This document shows positions 1 through 15,638 of a stretch of DNA of 64,000 bases, piece by piece. Source of the DNA: Melastoma dodecandrum (Eukaryota; Streptophyta; Magnoliopsida; Myrtales; Melastomataceae); NCBI GenBank assembly GCA_029817715.1, contig JARUPY010000248.1, positions 186,001-250,000 of the forward strand, in the 5' to 3' direction. The notes beneath the pieces are model-generated. The model was not told the origin of the DNA. It saw only the letters and a list, made by a program, of their open reading frames with translations, and searched no databases. Position 1 is the first letter of the stretch; the number at the start of each line of letters is the position of its first letter. The position numbers and the translations under genes are program-made.

Positions 1-54
1 CTAGGAGAAGGTTTTCCCTGCCCGAGATCGTTGATCTTTAATCCTCCTCGTAAA

Positions 55-410
55 AACAGGAAAATGGAATTTGGGGTTTCAGTAATAGTCAACGCACCTT
101 TTCGGTACGGAATTATACGGCTTATTTTGTTTGTTTCGCAAGCACAAGCCCAGCACCAGGTTAAGACCAGGCATAATATTCTAGCCCAAAAGGCTCAATG
201 TATAAGTCCAAGCCCAATTTTAGGTTTGATAAGCCCATGATTTAGAACTTGACCTAAATTGGGCTCTATCAGGCCCAATCTAAAATTTGTGGAATTAAAG
301 AAAATGAGAAAAAAAGGTTTGTCCGTACAATAAAAGGTGCGATTTGGCTATTATTGAAACCCCAAATCCAACCGTTTGAAACCACAAAACCCAATCTCCC
401 TCCCTTCCCT
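55..410. mobile_element. Fold-back (inverted-repeat) element, copy A
   Basis: The segment near 61-120 (ending in a stretch like GGGGTTTCAGTAATAG) reappears reverse-complemented near 318-380 (CTATTATTGAAACCCC), with GGCCCAA-rich DNA between. The same arms occur in copy B at about 1012-1585. I could not define exact ends or a target duplication, and no transposase is encoded. It is best read as a small non-autonomous inverted-repeat element or local hairpin repeat; the family is unknown. Confidence 0.35.
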
Positions 411-1011
411 CACCGGCCAAACTTCTTCGCTCACTGATCAAACGCCTTGCGTGGATCTCGAGTGAGACGATAATACACAAATAGGGTACATCCCGATGAA
501 GAGACCTCCGCGGCAAAGAAGGCCAATGAGGGAAAACCGTATTGATCTTGTGCGGGAAGGTTCCCCATCTCTGCCATGCCGCCTTTTGCTGGGGAGCCGG
601 AGACCTTCCAACATGGGCCTTACTGTATTGAGGAAGGTGGCGATGCCGAAATTGATCTCAGTAGGAGGCCAGTGTGGTAGTTAAACCAACGGAGAGACTC
701 CATAGCTGACCCAAAGTAGAAATATTTCATACTTTCGGAGCTCCCGCAAAAGCCTCCAGACGGTACTCAACTCAACTACAGCCCACGCATCAGCCGGAAC
801 CCGGTTCTAACCCAGTGAGCAAACATCACATCTTCTGTGTCTGTCCGTTCGTCCAATGGACGGCTGAAACGCCAGGGTGCCCCTCAAGGGAGATGAGCAG
901 CCGTCGAGACCCTCTGCTTCAAAACTCAATGCTCCCGGTGGTCAAGACCTGATGAAATCCTCCTCCTGGGAATCCCTTACAAGCCAACGAATTTGAGATG
1001 GTCGTAAAGGG

Positions 1012-1585
1012 GGGAGGTGAAACAGAATTCGTGGTTTGAGAGTTAGAATTTGTGGTTTCAATAATAGTCGTTTCGCACATTTTCATTGTACGGAATATTA
1101 TTTTTTTTCGTCGGCAGCACAAGCCCAAGGCCAGTTTGAAACTCCTCTAAACCCAAATCCAGCCCACTCATATATAAGTCTAGGCCCAAAATGTGACTCC
1201 AGTTGAGCCCAAACATCAGAAACCGGCGGCAAGCCCAAGGCCAGTTTGAAGCTCCACTAAACCCAAATCCAGCCCACATATATAAGTGGGCCCAAAATGT
1301 GAGTCCAATATGAGCCCAAGCATACCAGCGGCAAGCCCAAGGCCAGTTTGAAACTCCTCTAAACCCAAATCCAGCCCACTCATATATAAGTCTAAGCCCA
1401 AAATGTGAGTCCAGTATGACCCCAAACATCAGAAACCGGCGGCAAGCCCATAATTTATAAAATAAAAAATGGAAAAGAAAGGAACGTCCGTACGGACGAA
1501 AAAAGGTACGATTTGGCTATTATTGAAACCACAAATTTTTGTCACGAAACCACGAATTCTGTTTCCTCCCTATCACTCACCCGCC
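1012..1585. mobile_element. Fold-back element, copy B, with internal tandem repeats
   Basis: The left arm (about 1019-1067) and right arm (about 1517-1563) are inverted copies of each other: both contain GAAACAGAATTCGTGGTTT and TTTGTGGTTTCAATAATAG, read on opposite strands. The arms enclose the tandem array at 1118-1455. The arms also match copy A near the left edge, so two related elements sit about 600 bp apart. There are no coding capacity and no clear target duplication. It is probably a non-autonomous DNA element. Confidence 0.45.
1118..1455. repeat. Tandem repeat, about three units of 102-111 bp
   Basis: The phrase AAGCCCAAGGCCAGTTTGAA recurs at 1121, 1231 and 1333, and a fourth, shortened start lies at 1444. 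The spacings are 110, 102 and 111 bp. Each unit also contains an AACCCAAATCCAGCCCAC block and a CCCAAAATGTGA block. An open frame across the array on the minus strand (1058-1429) is itself repetitive and is a by-product of the array, not a gene. Confidence 0.8.
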
Positions 1586-3037
1586 ATCAATCCCGTCGGG
1601 TCCGTTCACTGATCGAGTGCCTCCAGCTGGCGGAATGGACCGATGCAGCGATGGCCGCCGGTCTCACTGATGGTGTCCACATTGTTTTGGTCGATGTCAA
1701 ATGCTGGGCTAGTAATGACGAATCCAGAAAGTTTAAGGCCTCTGTATCGAAGATGTTTCCCGTTGATAAGTTCTGAATTCGAATTATTTGAAGAAAAAAA
1801 GGTTACCCGTTCTACAGATGCCTACTTCATTCAGATCAACGATCGAAAAAAACCATTCTTAGGAAGGGGGGAATGCCATTGGTTTGGATAAATCTCGCCG
1901 GCAATAGGATCATATCACTATCTCGCATCCAGGAGATTAGTAATGGATTTGGATGCCAAGATACTGCTAGAACACATTACGTTTTTTTGTTATATGCTGA
2001 CAGATGAAACAAAGCATCATGTCGAGCACATCAGAGAGGTTGTATGACATGAGACCTTGAGATTAGTGTTGTTTGCTGAATATCTATAGTCAGGCTTATC
2101 ATGAACATGAAGTAGTTATCTTTGTTTTCTCTTTCAAGAAGTCAATACGCAAGAATCTATGAGAAGGCATTCCGTGCACAAGATCGTCGATGTAGCCTTG
2201 AAGCGGGAGCAAGCCGAGGGTGGTGGGCCATGGGGTGGATGGCATGTACTCCTGCCCTTGCTCCCTTGAAGGTCCAGTCCTTGATTTTAGAGTAGACGGC
2301 CGATGCCTTTGGCAGAAGCTCCTACTGAAGGGCTCTCAAGGATTCTTCCTCCTTGGCCTCTGTCGAATAGTTTCTCGACCTTCATTCCCACGTAAAGCCC
2401 ATGTAGCTAGCCAAGCATCGGACAGGATTGAGGGGCCATGATCAGGGTACCATTCCCTACATCATGGAAAGTGTGGTAATTTAATGCTCAAAGTGAACAA
2501 CAGAAGTGAAGAATATAAAATAGGATCGAGACATAATCATGAGAAAACGGTCTTCACCGAGTATTGGTTGCTAGTTGCACATGACCAATGACGCCTCTAC
2601 ATGTCCTTAGAGGAAGCTTACCAGAGAGAGTTCTGGAAGGAGGTCCGACTCTGCACTCAGACATATGATTTTGATTACTGCATCATATTCTCCGGGTTTT
2701 CATCACAAAATTGCAAGGGAAGATCAGAAATTTACATACATTAGCCCACAAATCACATTCCAGCGGTGTCTAAAATAATTGTGAATATGAGGAAGGCGAT
2801 CCCATCTTGGACAATCAGAGGCAGGTGATATTATATTACCTTCGGTATCACGAAGACAATCAATAGATTTTCTATGAAGATTCAAATCCAGTGCCCCGAT
2901 AGAAAAAGCTCCATTTTCTTCAACGACATCTTCACAAGCGAGAAGAATTGCCTGATAAAGTTAAGGTTGTTTATTCCTTGTCTGAAAACTGAAGAAGAAG
3001 ATGAGGGGAGAAGGAAAAAGCTCGAAGATATTGCCAA
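1586..3037. other. Intergenic stretch, no feature recognised
   Basis: Only short, unconvincing open frames are present. No conserved protein motif, RNA gene or repeat structure could be recognised on either strand. Confidence 0.5.
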
Positions 3038-3427
3038 TGATGGACAGATGAGAAGCAGCCCAAACCCAAAACTATGATAGGCCAAAGGATCAAGACACAT
3101 GGAATTAATCAAGCCCAACATTCTGTTGCTGACTAAAGATAAGAACAAAACAACAAACGTAGGAAAACGACTCGTACGACACAGCACACACTCTTCCCCA
3201 ACAGAATTGGCAGGGGAATGTTTGTTGGTGTTTTACATCTATAAGATCGTAAAAAGGACAGAAGAATAAAATTGAAGTTTCTCTGTTCTTTTCTCCCTTC
3301 TTCTTCTTCTTCTCCTTCTTCTTCTTCTTCTTCCTCTCTTCTTCTCCTTCTTCTTCCTCTTCCTCTCTTCTTCTTCCTCTTCTTTCTGCGTTTGTCTTAT
3401 CTTCCCAAAGTTACTGAAGTGTCTTCA
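3038..3427 (+). repeat. 5' LTR of the deleted copia element
   Basis: The LTR is 390 bp long, begins TGATGG and ends TCTTCA, and carries a long CTT/CCT-rich tract (about 3290-3390) near its 3' end. Its last 90 or so bases match 5170-5262. Confidence 0.9.
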
Positions 3428-3439
3428 TGGTATCAGAGC
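3428..3439 (+). other. Primer-binding site (tRNA-iMet)
   Basis: TGGTATCAGAGC directly follows the CA end of the 5' LTR. This is the usual primer-binding site of plant copia elements. Confidence 0.9.
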
Positions 3440-5171
3440 CGCAAAGTTGCTTAGAAGCAGAGAGTATAATCGACTGTATCAAGGAAAGAAATGGCAGACC
3501 AAACTCCAGGTTCGGGTATCTCAGTAAATAGATCTGCGGTTAGTTATTCTCAAATACAGATTCCAGCTACTGTGTTTGCGTCTATGATAAAATTAGATGA
3601 AAGAAATTATCCGTTATGGAAAGGACAGATATTGGCTTCTATTATTTCTGGTGGTTTAGAGGATTTTGTCTTTGGCCAGGCGCAGCCCCCTAATCAGTTT
3701 CTGGATGAAAGTCTTGAAATCCGGAACCCAGAATACAAGGTTTGGTAGAGGAGTGACAAAGCAGTGATGAGTCTTATTTTTCGTCTCTTACTTCAAAACC
3801 GTTAAGCCAGGTGGTTTGCTGTCAAACATCTAATGAAGTGTGGGAAGCTCTGAGAAGGAGATATGAGTCTAGTTCGACTTTCCGGGTTATTAATCTTAGA
3901 ACACAGATGCAACGCTTGAAGAAAGAAGGTAAAACTATGCAGCAATACCTGAATGCGTTGAAGTCTCTGGCTGACCAGTTGGGTGCCGTTGGAAAACCGG
4001 TTCGGTATAAGGACTATATATGGTATATGTTGGAAGGATTACCCGTTGAGTACGATGCGGTGGTGACTGCAGTTTACAGCAGACCAGATCAGCCATCTCT
4101 TGAGGAGGTGCAAAGCTTGCTGCAGAGTTTTGAGCTGCGTTTGGAAAGAAGACAGGTATTGGATGGCATCATACCTCAGGTACAACTCTCTTCTCTTCAT
4201 ATTGGTGAGGAAAAGACTCCACCCAGACACCAACACGTTCACCTACCATACCACCTACGCCTCAACCCAGATCTCCTTCGAATACACGACCAACTCCACC
4301 CCAAAACCAATCAAGCCTTCTTGGTCAGCCTCCCAGACATACTACCCAAAACACCTACCCAAGATGGAGTAACAGAGCACTTCTCAGACCTAAGCCCAAG
4401 TGTCAAATCTGTTTCAAGATTGGACACACGGCCTTAACTTGCTATCATAGAGAGAACACTGCCTTCTCCATTCAGCCATAAACTCACTACATCAGTATCC
4501 TGCCTTATTAGAACCTGCACTACCCTTTCTCCCACCCATATTGTCCTAACTCATCAAATTAACCTTTCCTTCAGCCAGTCACATCAAGCTCGCAAAACAA
4601 TCCCAGAACCCATGAACATGAGTCTTGGCTCTTAGACTCTGGTGCAACTCATCATGTGACCCCTGATACAACTGACCTTCACACTATAGCACCTTATCAT
4701 GGTAAGTCCTCCGTCATGGTTGGAAATGGTAATCTGGTAGATATAACTCATATTGGTCATGGATATGTTACTGCTAAATCTGGTTCTCTGAATCTTCATA
4801 ATGTCCTTCGTACTCCAGTTCTATCTCAAAAAGTGATTAGTGTGTCTAAACTTTGTGGTGATAATGCAGTAGTAGTTGAATTCACTCCAGATTATATTTT
4901 TGTTAAGGACAAGGTCACGAATCACACTCTACTTCAAGGATGGATGCAAGAGGGTCTGTACTCCACCCAATACTACCTGAGTCATCACAACAGCCTTCTT
5001 TCCATCATCTAAAGCCCTCTTCCACAAGCTACAACAAAACTCCAGCACTTTATGCTACAACTGTGATCAAGTCTTCAGTGCCCAAGTCTTCTGCTGTAAA
5101 TAGAATCAAATGGCACGCTAGACTAGGTCATCCATGTTCTGAAATTCTGACTAAAACTCTACTCTCTTGTA

Positions 5172-5262
5172 AAGACTCTCTTCTTCTTTTCCTTCTTCTT
5201 CTTCCTCTTCTTCTTCCTTTTTGCGTTTGTCTTATCTTCCCAAAGTTACTGAAGTGTCTTCA
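5172..5262 (+). repeat. Truncated 3' LTR of the deleted copia element
   Basis: The pyrimidine tract and the sequence from TGCGTTTGTCTTATC to the terminal CA match the end of the 5' LTR. The first 300 bp or so of the LTR are absent. The terminal CA is followed by the GCCAA target duplication. Confidence 0.88.
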
Positions 5263-5267
5263 GCCAA

Positions 5268-5624
5268 GGCTGGATACTCAATGCATCGGGCATGTAGAAA
5301 GCAGATCCAAAAGGTACAACCAAGTTTGGCAATAAAGTTTGTGCAGCCAACGCCACCATGTCGTAACCAAACGGCCTTTTCAAAATACCGAGAGGCCTTT
5401 CATCATCTGTGACGCCATAGCGGCGATTTTGTTGAGCGTGCATGGAATTGGAGGGAGTTAGAAGAGAAGTTCAAGAACACGACAAAAATTAACAATGAAA
5501 TATTTTAGAATGTGACGCCGTAGTCGGCCCAGGGATCCCATTGGTGTCCGCTTAATTTACAAGTAGCAGAAGCTTTCGGCCTTTTAAAGCCTGTTCAATG
5601 TCCAAACCAAAGCCAATGGTTCCT
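5268..5624. other. 3' flank of MCM5
   Basis: This short stretch between the retrotransposon and the MCM5 stop codon probably holds the MCM5 3' untranslated region. No other feature was seen. Confidence 0.5.
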
Positions 5625-10740
<5,116 letters not shown>

Positions 10741-10881
10741 CTCGGAAACCCAACAACTACGGAACTCCCCTTCCCCTACGTGGATCCTCTCGAAGGAAGG
10801 AGCGAATTCCTCCCAACTCCAATCGCAGAGAAAGAAAGAATTGACGAGGAAAGGGAAGGGCCCGAAGTGCGGTTGAGGAAT

Positions 10882-10904
10882 TTGGCGGGAAGAATTGGCG
10901 CGAA
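10882..10904 (-). promoter_or_regulatory. Twin E2F/DP-type sites upstream of MCM5
   Basis: TTCCCGCCAA (10891-10882) and TTCGCGCCAA (10904-10895), read on the minus strand, both fit the E2F consensus TTSSCGSSAA. They are 13 bp apart and about 145-165 bp upstream of the MCM5 start codon. E2F control of S-phase MCM genes is well established in plants; binding here is inferred. Site-II-like GGCCCA motifs lie slightly farther upstream. Confidence 0.75.
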
Positions 10905-11038
10905 CATCCCCGATCGAGCCTCCGGATATTGGGCTTTTATAGGACCCCTTTGGGCCTGTATGTGGACCCTTCATGAGTAGGCCCATATGTAGGTTCCATT
11001 AAAAATAAACGATCGTTAATTCATTTCAATAATAACAA

Positions 11039-12254
11039 GGCAAATATTTGGCTCAATCAATTTGCCAACTTTATGTTTTGGCGTATCGTTTCAAAAGTTT
11101 TCAATTTGGCCTTATTTCAATTTTACTTTTCAATTTGGCCATATTCGTAACGGCGTTTGCGATTTCGCCGTTAGCGTTAATACGTGTCATTTATTTTTCT
11201 TACGTGGCAATGATAATGAAATAAATCAAGGGCAAAATATCGATATTTGGCCCAATGAATTTGTCAACTTTACGTTTTGGCCTAACGTTTTAAAAGTTTT
11301 CAATTTGGCCTTAAATCAATTTTAATTCGAGGAGGAATTCGATGAACATGAACCAAAAAACTCAGGAAAACATGAGTCTACCTCAGTGACAATCGGGCTA
11401 TCATCCCCCGTCTTGTTTTCGGCTTTGCTTCTCTCTTTACCTTTGTCGATGTTGGCTGATATCTGCGCCATTAGGTTCATTTTCGATTCGTGTAATGACA
11501 TAAAGGATTTATGTTTGGGTTGTGTCCAGTCTGCTTTTGCTTTAATCCTTGCCTTTTCTTCTCTCCTCGATGAACATGTCTTGAAGCCTCGCTTATTTCC
11601 CTTGTTCCGTGAGGGAAACCAAGTTGTTAGTAGAATAAGAGTCTGCGGGTCAATCATTCAGTACTGGATGAATACCCTTTGCCCCTAGTCGGCATAGGAA
11701 TCAATCAAGGGATCCTATCTTGATGCTTGGATTTCAATGTCGCCGGAATCCGCTTCAAGGTAAGTTGTCGAAGACCGGGCTTCCACATACATGGAGTTGA
11801 GGTTCAAAAAACTGATCTAACCTTTTTATAGGTTGTTGAGAAGAAGAGTTCCCCATGTTGTAACGACGAAGCGCGAGATAGGCTCATTTAGCGTGATTGG
11901 TCACAGGCCACAAGCTCCTTGCTTCCTCGCTGACGTCCCTTCCTGGGTTTTTGGTTCCTGTTCCTCGAATTTCTCCTCGAATTAAAATCGATTTAAGGCC
12001 AAATTGAAAACTTTTAAAATATTAGGCCAAAGCGTAAAGTTGACAAATTCATTAGGCCAAATATCGATATTTTGCCCTTGATTTATTTCATTATCATTGT
12101 CACGTAGAAAAAACAAATGACATGTATTAACGCCGTTACAAATAGGGCCAAATTGAAAAGTAAAATTGAAATAAGGGCAAATTAAAAACTTTTGAAACGA
12201 TATGCCAAAACGTAAAGTTGGCAAATTAATTGGGTCAAATATCGATATTTTGCC
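11039..12254. mobile_element. Mutator-like (MULE) fold-back element, non-autonomous
   Basis: The 1216-bp element is flanked by a perfect 9-bp target duplication TAATAACAA (11030-11038 and 12255-12263), the length expected of Mutator-like transposition. Its ends are inverted repeats of about 305 bp (roughly 11039-11345 and 11950-12254) starting GGCAAA, and they contain several GGCCAAATTGAAA-like blocks. The unrelated 600-bp core carries a 111-residue open frame on the minus strand (11657-11322), rich in Lys and Ser and lacking any transposase motif. The core could be a captured gene fragment (Pack-MULE) or random. Confidence 0.85.
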
Positions 12255-12517
12255 TAATAACAATAGTAACTCTGTGATGACATTACGAGTCAAGAAGGCA
12301 AATATTATCGAAGGACCATCCGGGCCAGTATTGATTGGACACGGCATACGTTCTGTACAATGGAAAGGATGGCTCGAATCATTTACATCATGACAGCGCC
12401 ATACTATTAGCAAAGGTAGAGACCAGCGCGACATCAGAACACGGAGCACACAATGAATATTGTCAGTGGTAGTCATCGGGCTTTAACGTCAGGGACAGAA
12501 CTGCAGAGCTCCTCAGT

Positions 12518-14900
12518 TCATTTGACATAACCTTGGTGTTTCGGATACCAGATTGCGCCCTCTGCAGCATTCTCGGCCGTGGCTTTCTTCTTTGGCCGAG
12601 GTTTACTGAAGCATTCCTAACCTTGGTGTTAGGGGATTCATCAACCTCAACGATCACCTTGTATGTGAACCTGTCGAGGATTCATGTGAAACTTCAGCAC
12701 AAGCTCATATCTACTACCTCTCGAGTCTAGCACAACTCTTTTTCAGGATTCATGAGCTTAGAAAGGTCACTCACAATATTAAGTGGCCAGGTCCCTCCGT
12801 CTTGCAACATTCGAACAACGGCGCATTCAAACAATTAGCAGCACAGATCTCGTGAAGATGTGACTTTGACGACTTGAGCGCTTCGCCTGAGAACCAAATT
12901 ATCCAGAAAGCAGAGTATTAAGTCATAAGATCTTTCATTCTCAAGGCCAAGTGAATAGAGATCATTTAATTCTTCGATACCTGTTGCCTTCAAGTCTGAG
13001 CAGGAGCGGCTTTCGTCAATTCTTTCTGTGAAACATTGTCAAGCAGACTTACTCTGTCACAGCAGCTGATCGCTAAGAGAGACGATTCTGGGGGAGGATT
13101 TATTCACGCCGGTTTGGGAGTCAGCAGGGCACTTCACATATTCCACCTTAATGTGGTCATATTTTTTAGGAACAGAACTACAAACTTCTACCAGAGCTTC
13201 GTTGATGAAGTGTTTTTCCAAGCAAACAATTCATTGATGGAAATGCAGACGGCTAAAAGCTAACCCGAGCAAACCATTTTGCTGTATGCGATCTACATCA
13301 TACAAAGTTCCCGGAGGGAAACTACCTTAACTTTGCCAATATACCTTTGCGGAAATTCTGATAGCATCTTTCTTGTTTCGGTTCTTACATGAAGCTGTGA
13401 CTGAAATGTTGTTACCCATTACTCATGCTTCAACCGTATATGATTTACTGTCCTTGTTGCTGGAAGTTCCAAATCACAATTTCTAGACTGGCAAAGTTCC
13501 CGCAGGTCCCTGATCGGACGGAGCTGCAGGCTAGAAAGGCCCCCAATGGGATCCCGAAAGGAAACCATCATAGGCCATACCTTTGTTCAGATCAAACCCT
13601 GTGTCCAGAAGGACGGCTCCAACATGGGATTCAACCACGTCTCCAGGAGCCTGAAAATTTATTTGACGATCGAAATCATTACCCATCCATCTTGAATCAG
13701 AAAAAAAATTGCTATTTCGATACTTTAGAGAAACCTAAATTAATCAACATCAGGTTTGGTTTGCACACGATCAGAGATAGTAGGAGAGTAGCAGATATCA
13801 GGAGGAGCACCGGAACTGACCTTCGGGCAGTTTGGCCCCTCTTGAGATCCCCTCTCGGTTCCAGGCTTGTTAAGAAATGCTGCAAAGTTTTCTATTGCCT
13901 TAAAGAGACTTGGGAGAGTCATGGAGAAGAAATTGGTGGAAGGACCGAGCAACAGCAACGCCAGAGAAGGCCTTATTTTTTATGGATAATGACCTCAAAT
14001 CGGTCAGTTGACCAGGCTTCAACTTTGGGTATGATGTAAACAGGTACGATGTTATCAGGTAATCTAAGACAGAATCCCCTAGAAACTCCAGACGCTGCAA
14101 TGAGTAGAAAAGCCACTGCCATAAACCAGCCTCACTTTGTTATTCTTAAGCAGCATCTTTGATTTGATAAGAAATGGTACCTGATAACAGCCTCCATGTT
14201 TGTTATTTGACGGATGCATAAATGCTTGCAGAAGCAGGCCTGCATGCCTAAACTTATATCCCAAATGATGTTGAATTGAGTGACCGTCCATAATTTCAGC
14301 AAGAAGCATGTACCGAACACTTGCTGCGAAAGCCTTCGAGACTTGCAAGTTGGCAAAGTCAGCATCAATACCGATCCACTTAAGGAAAGCAGAAGCTGCT
14401 TTGAATCCACTGTCAACTAGAAAAGCTCCAACCAAAGCTTCTAAGACATCGGCAACAGTCTTCCTTGGTAACCAATGATGGTTTCTATTACATCTAACTT
14501 CGGTTATTTTAGCACCATTATTTACTTTGCTTGATTTCCGAGAATGGATGGTTTCCTTCCTTTTCATTACAATTATTCTGACAAGGACGACCTACTGCAA
14601 AGAACTGACTTGGTTCAAACGGCTGATCTCAAATATAAACCTGCAATTTCAACCTCTGGTATTGTATGTAGGCTAAAGACAGGACAGGGAACAGGATAAA
14701 GAAGACGGCATGCAAGCAACCATGATAACAAGAAAGCCTGTGAAATTTGATTCCGAATCAGAACTAAAAATGTTCTAGCACCTGTAGATTTCGTCCAACT
14801 GAAAATTTAAGAAAAGCATCTCCGAGTACTTCAAGTCTTTCCAGAATAAAACTGCTCCTGGCATTTCTCAGTCTAACCATGGTGCCCTTCGCCTTGTCAG
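12518..14900 (-). pseudogene. DCL4: DICER-LIKE 4 pseudogene (RNase III and dsRBD part)
   Basis: Exon-sized blocks in correct order match the C-terminal part of plant DCL4. They are the RNase IIIa signature (RLEVLGDAFLKFSVGR, near 14830), the linker exon (14640-14181, with ADVLEALVGAFLVDSGF), RNase IIIb ([13 protein letters not shown], near 14090), following exons near 13900, 13620 and 13500, a dsRBD-like piece near 13390, and a last dsRBD exon ending at the stop at 12518-12520. Lesions are a TGA (14629-14631) where the family has Arg in VYI[R]DQ, frameshifts just before the RNase IIIa motif, near 13910 and near 12630, and loss of about 30 residues between the IIIa motif and NLQ. Helicase, DUF283 and PAZ regions are absent. 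It cannot make a working Dicer; functional DCL4 should exist elsewhere. Confidence 0.9.
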
Positions 14901-15638
14901 TTTCATTAATCAAATAAATCTAATAAGAATAATTGAATTATCAGTCATAAAAATTCACATCTTTTCCAGATCAAGTATTTTCAAATCATACCATTTCAGA
15001 GTGTTGCAGGTTAAAGGGCCTAACCATCAACATTGTCAATATCACGGTGTGGCACCATCTCTTCCTGATTGGCATGTTCTCAGAGTGCCAAGAGAGAGTG
15101 GGGAAGCATCATCATCTAATTATATATAAGGGCCGTGGCCTGTTGATTTCAGAGGAATTTCTTATTGACTCTAGCTAGAAATTATCTATTAACGCTTTTC
15201 TTTGAGGTATGTTCCAAAATAATGTTTGGCTGAAAAATAATTGACCGTTGGTATAAAGTTTTAAACAAACTCATCGTTAGAAACGAGTTCACTTCACCTA
15301 GAAAAAAAAAATTACACACAAACTTGTGAACTTTGTAATTCCTAATTAGATTTTGAAAAAAAGTTGTTTCAAAAGTTCATGGGTCTGTACGGATTCTTTT
15401 ATAAGGGAAGATCTAACAACGAATTCGGGGTAGCTAATTTCAAAAGTTGTTGCAGTAAACAGCAAATATTTTACGGATCAACTGAATTTTTTTTTTGACA
15501 AATCTCGCTTTCCTTTGCCTGCGGTTGGGTGGCGTGTTACTTGGAAATTTAATTATGTTCTTGGTAAGAACATATTCGCGTGTAGACATCATGTTTAGAC
15601 GTGTGGCTTGGGCATATACTGTTTTCTTCAAAAGTAGA
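14901..15638. other. Intergenic stretch between the DCL4 pseudogene and the MOL1-like gene
   Basis: AT-rich DNA. I specifically looked for a kinase domain belonging to the receptor gene at 15639-17684 and found no kinase motif on the minus strand here. A 90-residue minus frame (15712-15440) overlaps the receptor gene end and resembles nothing known to me. Confidence 0.55.

Larger units (their letters stand above)
3038..5262 (+). mobile_element. Ty1/copia LTR retrotransposon, internally deleted
   Basis: A 5-bp target duplication GCCAA flanks the element exactly (3033-3037 and 5263-5267). The 5' LTR is complete (TG...CA) and is followed directly by a tRNA-iMet primer-binding site. Internal sequence shows copia Gag in pieces (3491-3748 and 3811-4200), a CX2CX4HX4C zinc knuckle near 4390, a protease core (LLDSGATHH, near 4630) and the start of the GAG-pre-integrase domain (HARLGHP, near 5115). 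Integrase, reverse transcriptase, RNase H and the first part of the 3' LTR are missing, replaced by a junction near 5170 into the LTR pyrimidine tract. In-frame stops split Gag, so the copy is non-autonomous. It lies about 360 bp past the MCM5 stop codon. Confidence 0.93.

Noticed and set aside
1058..1429. 123-residue minus frame with WPWAC repeats
   Set aside because: It only reflects the tandem DNA repeat at 1118-1455.
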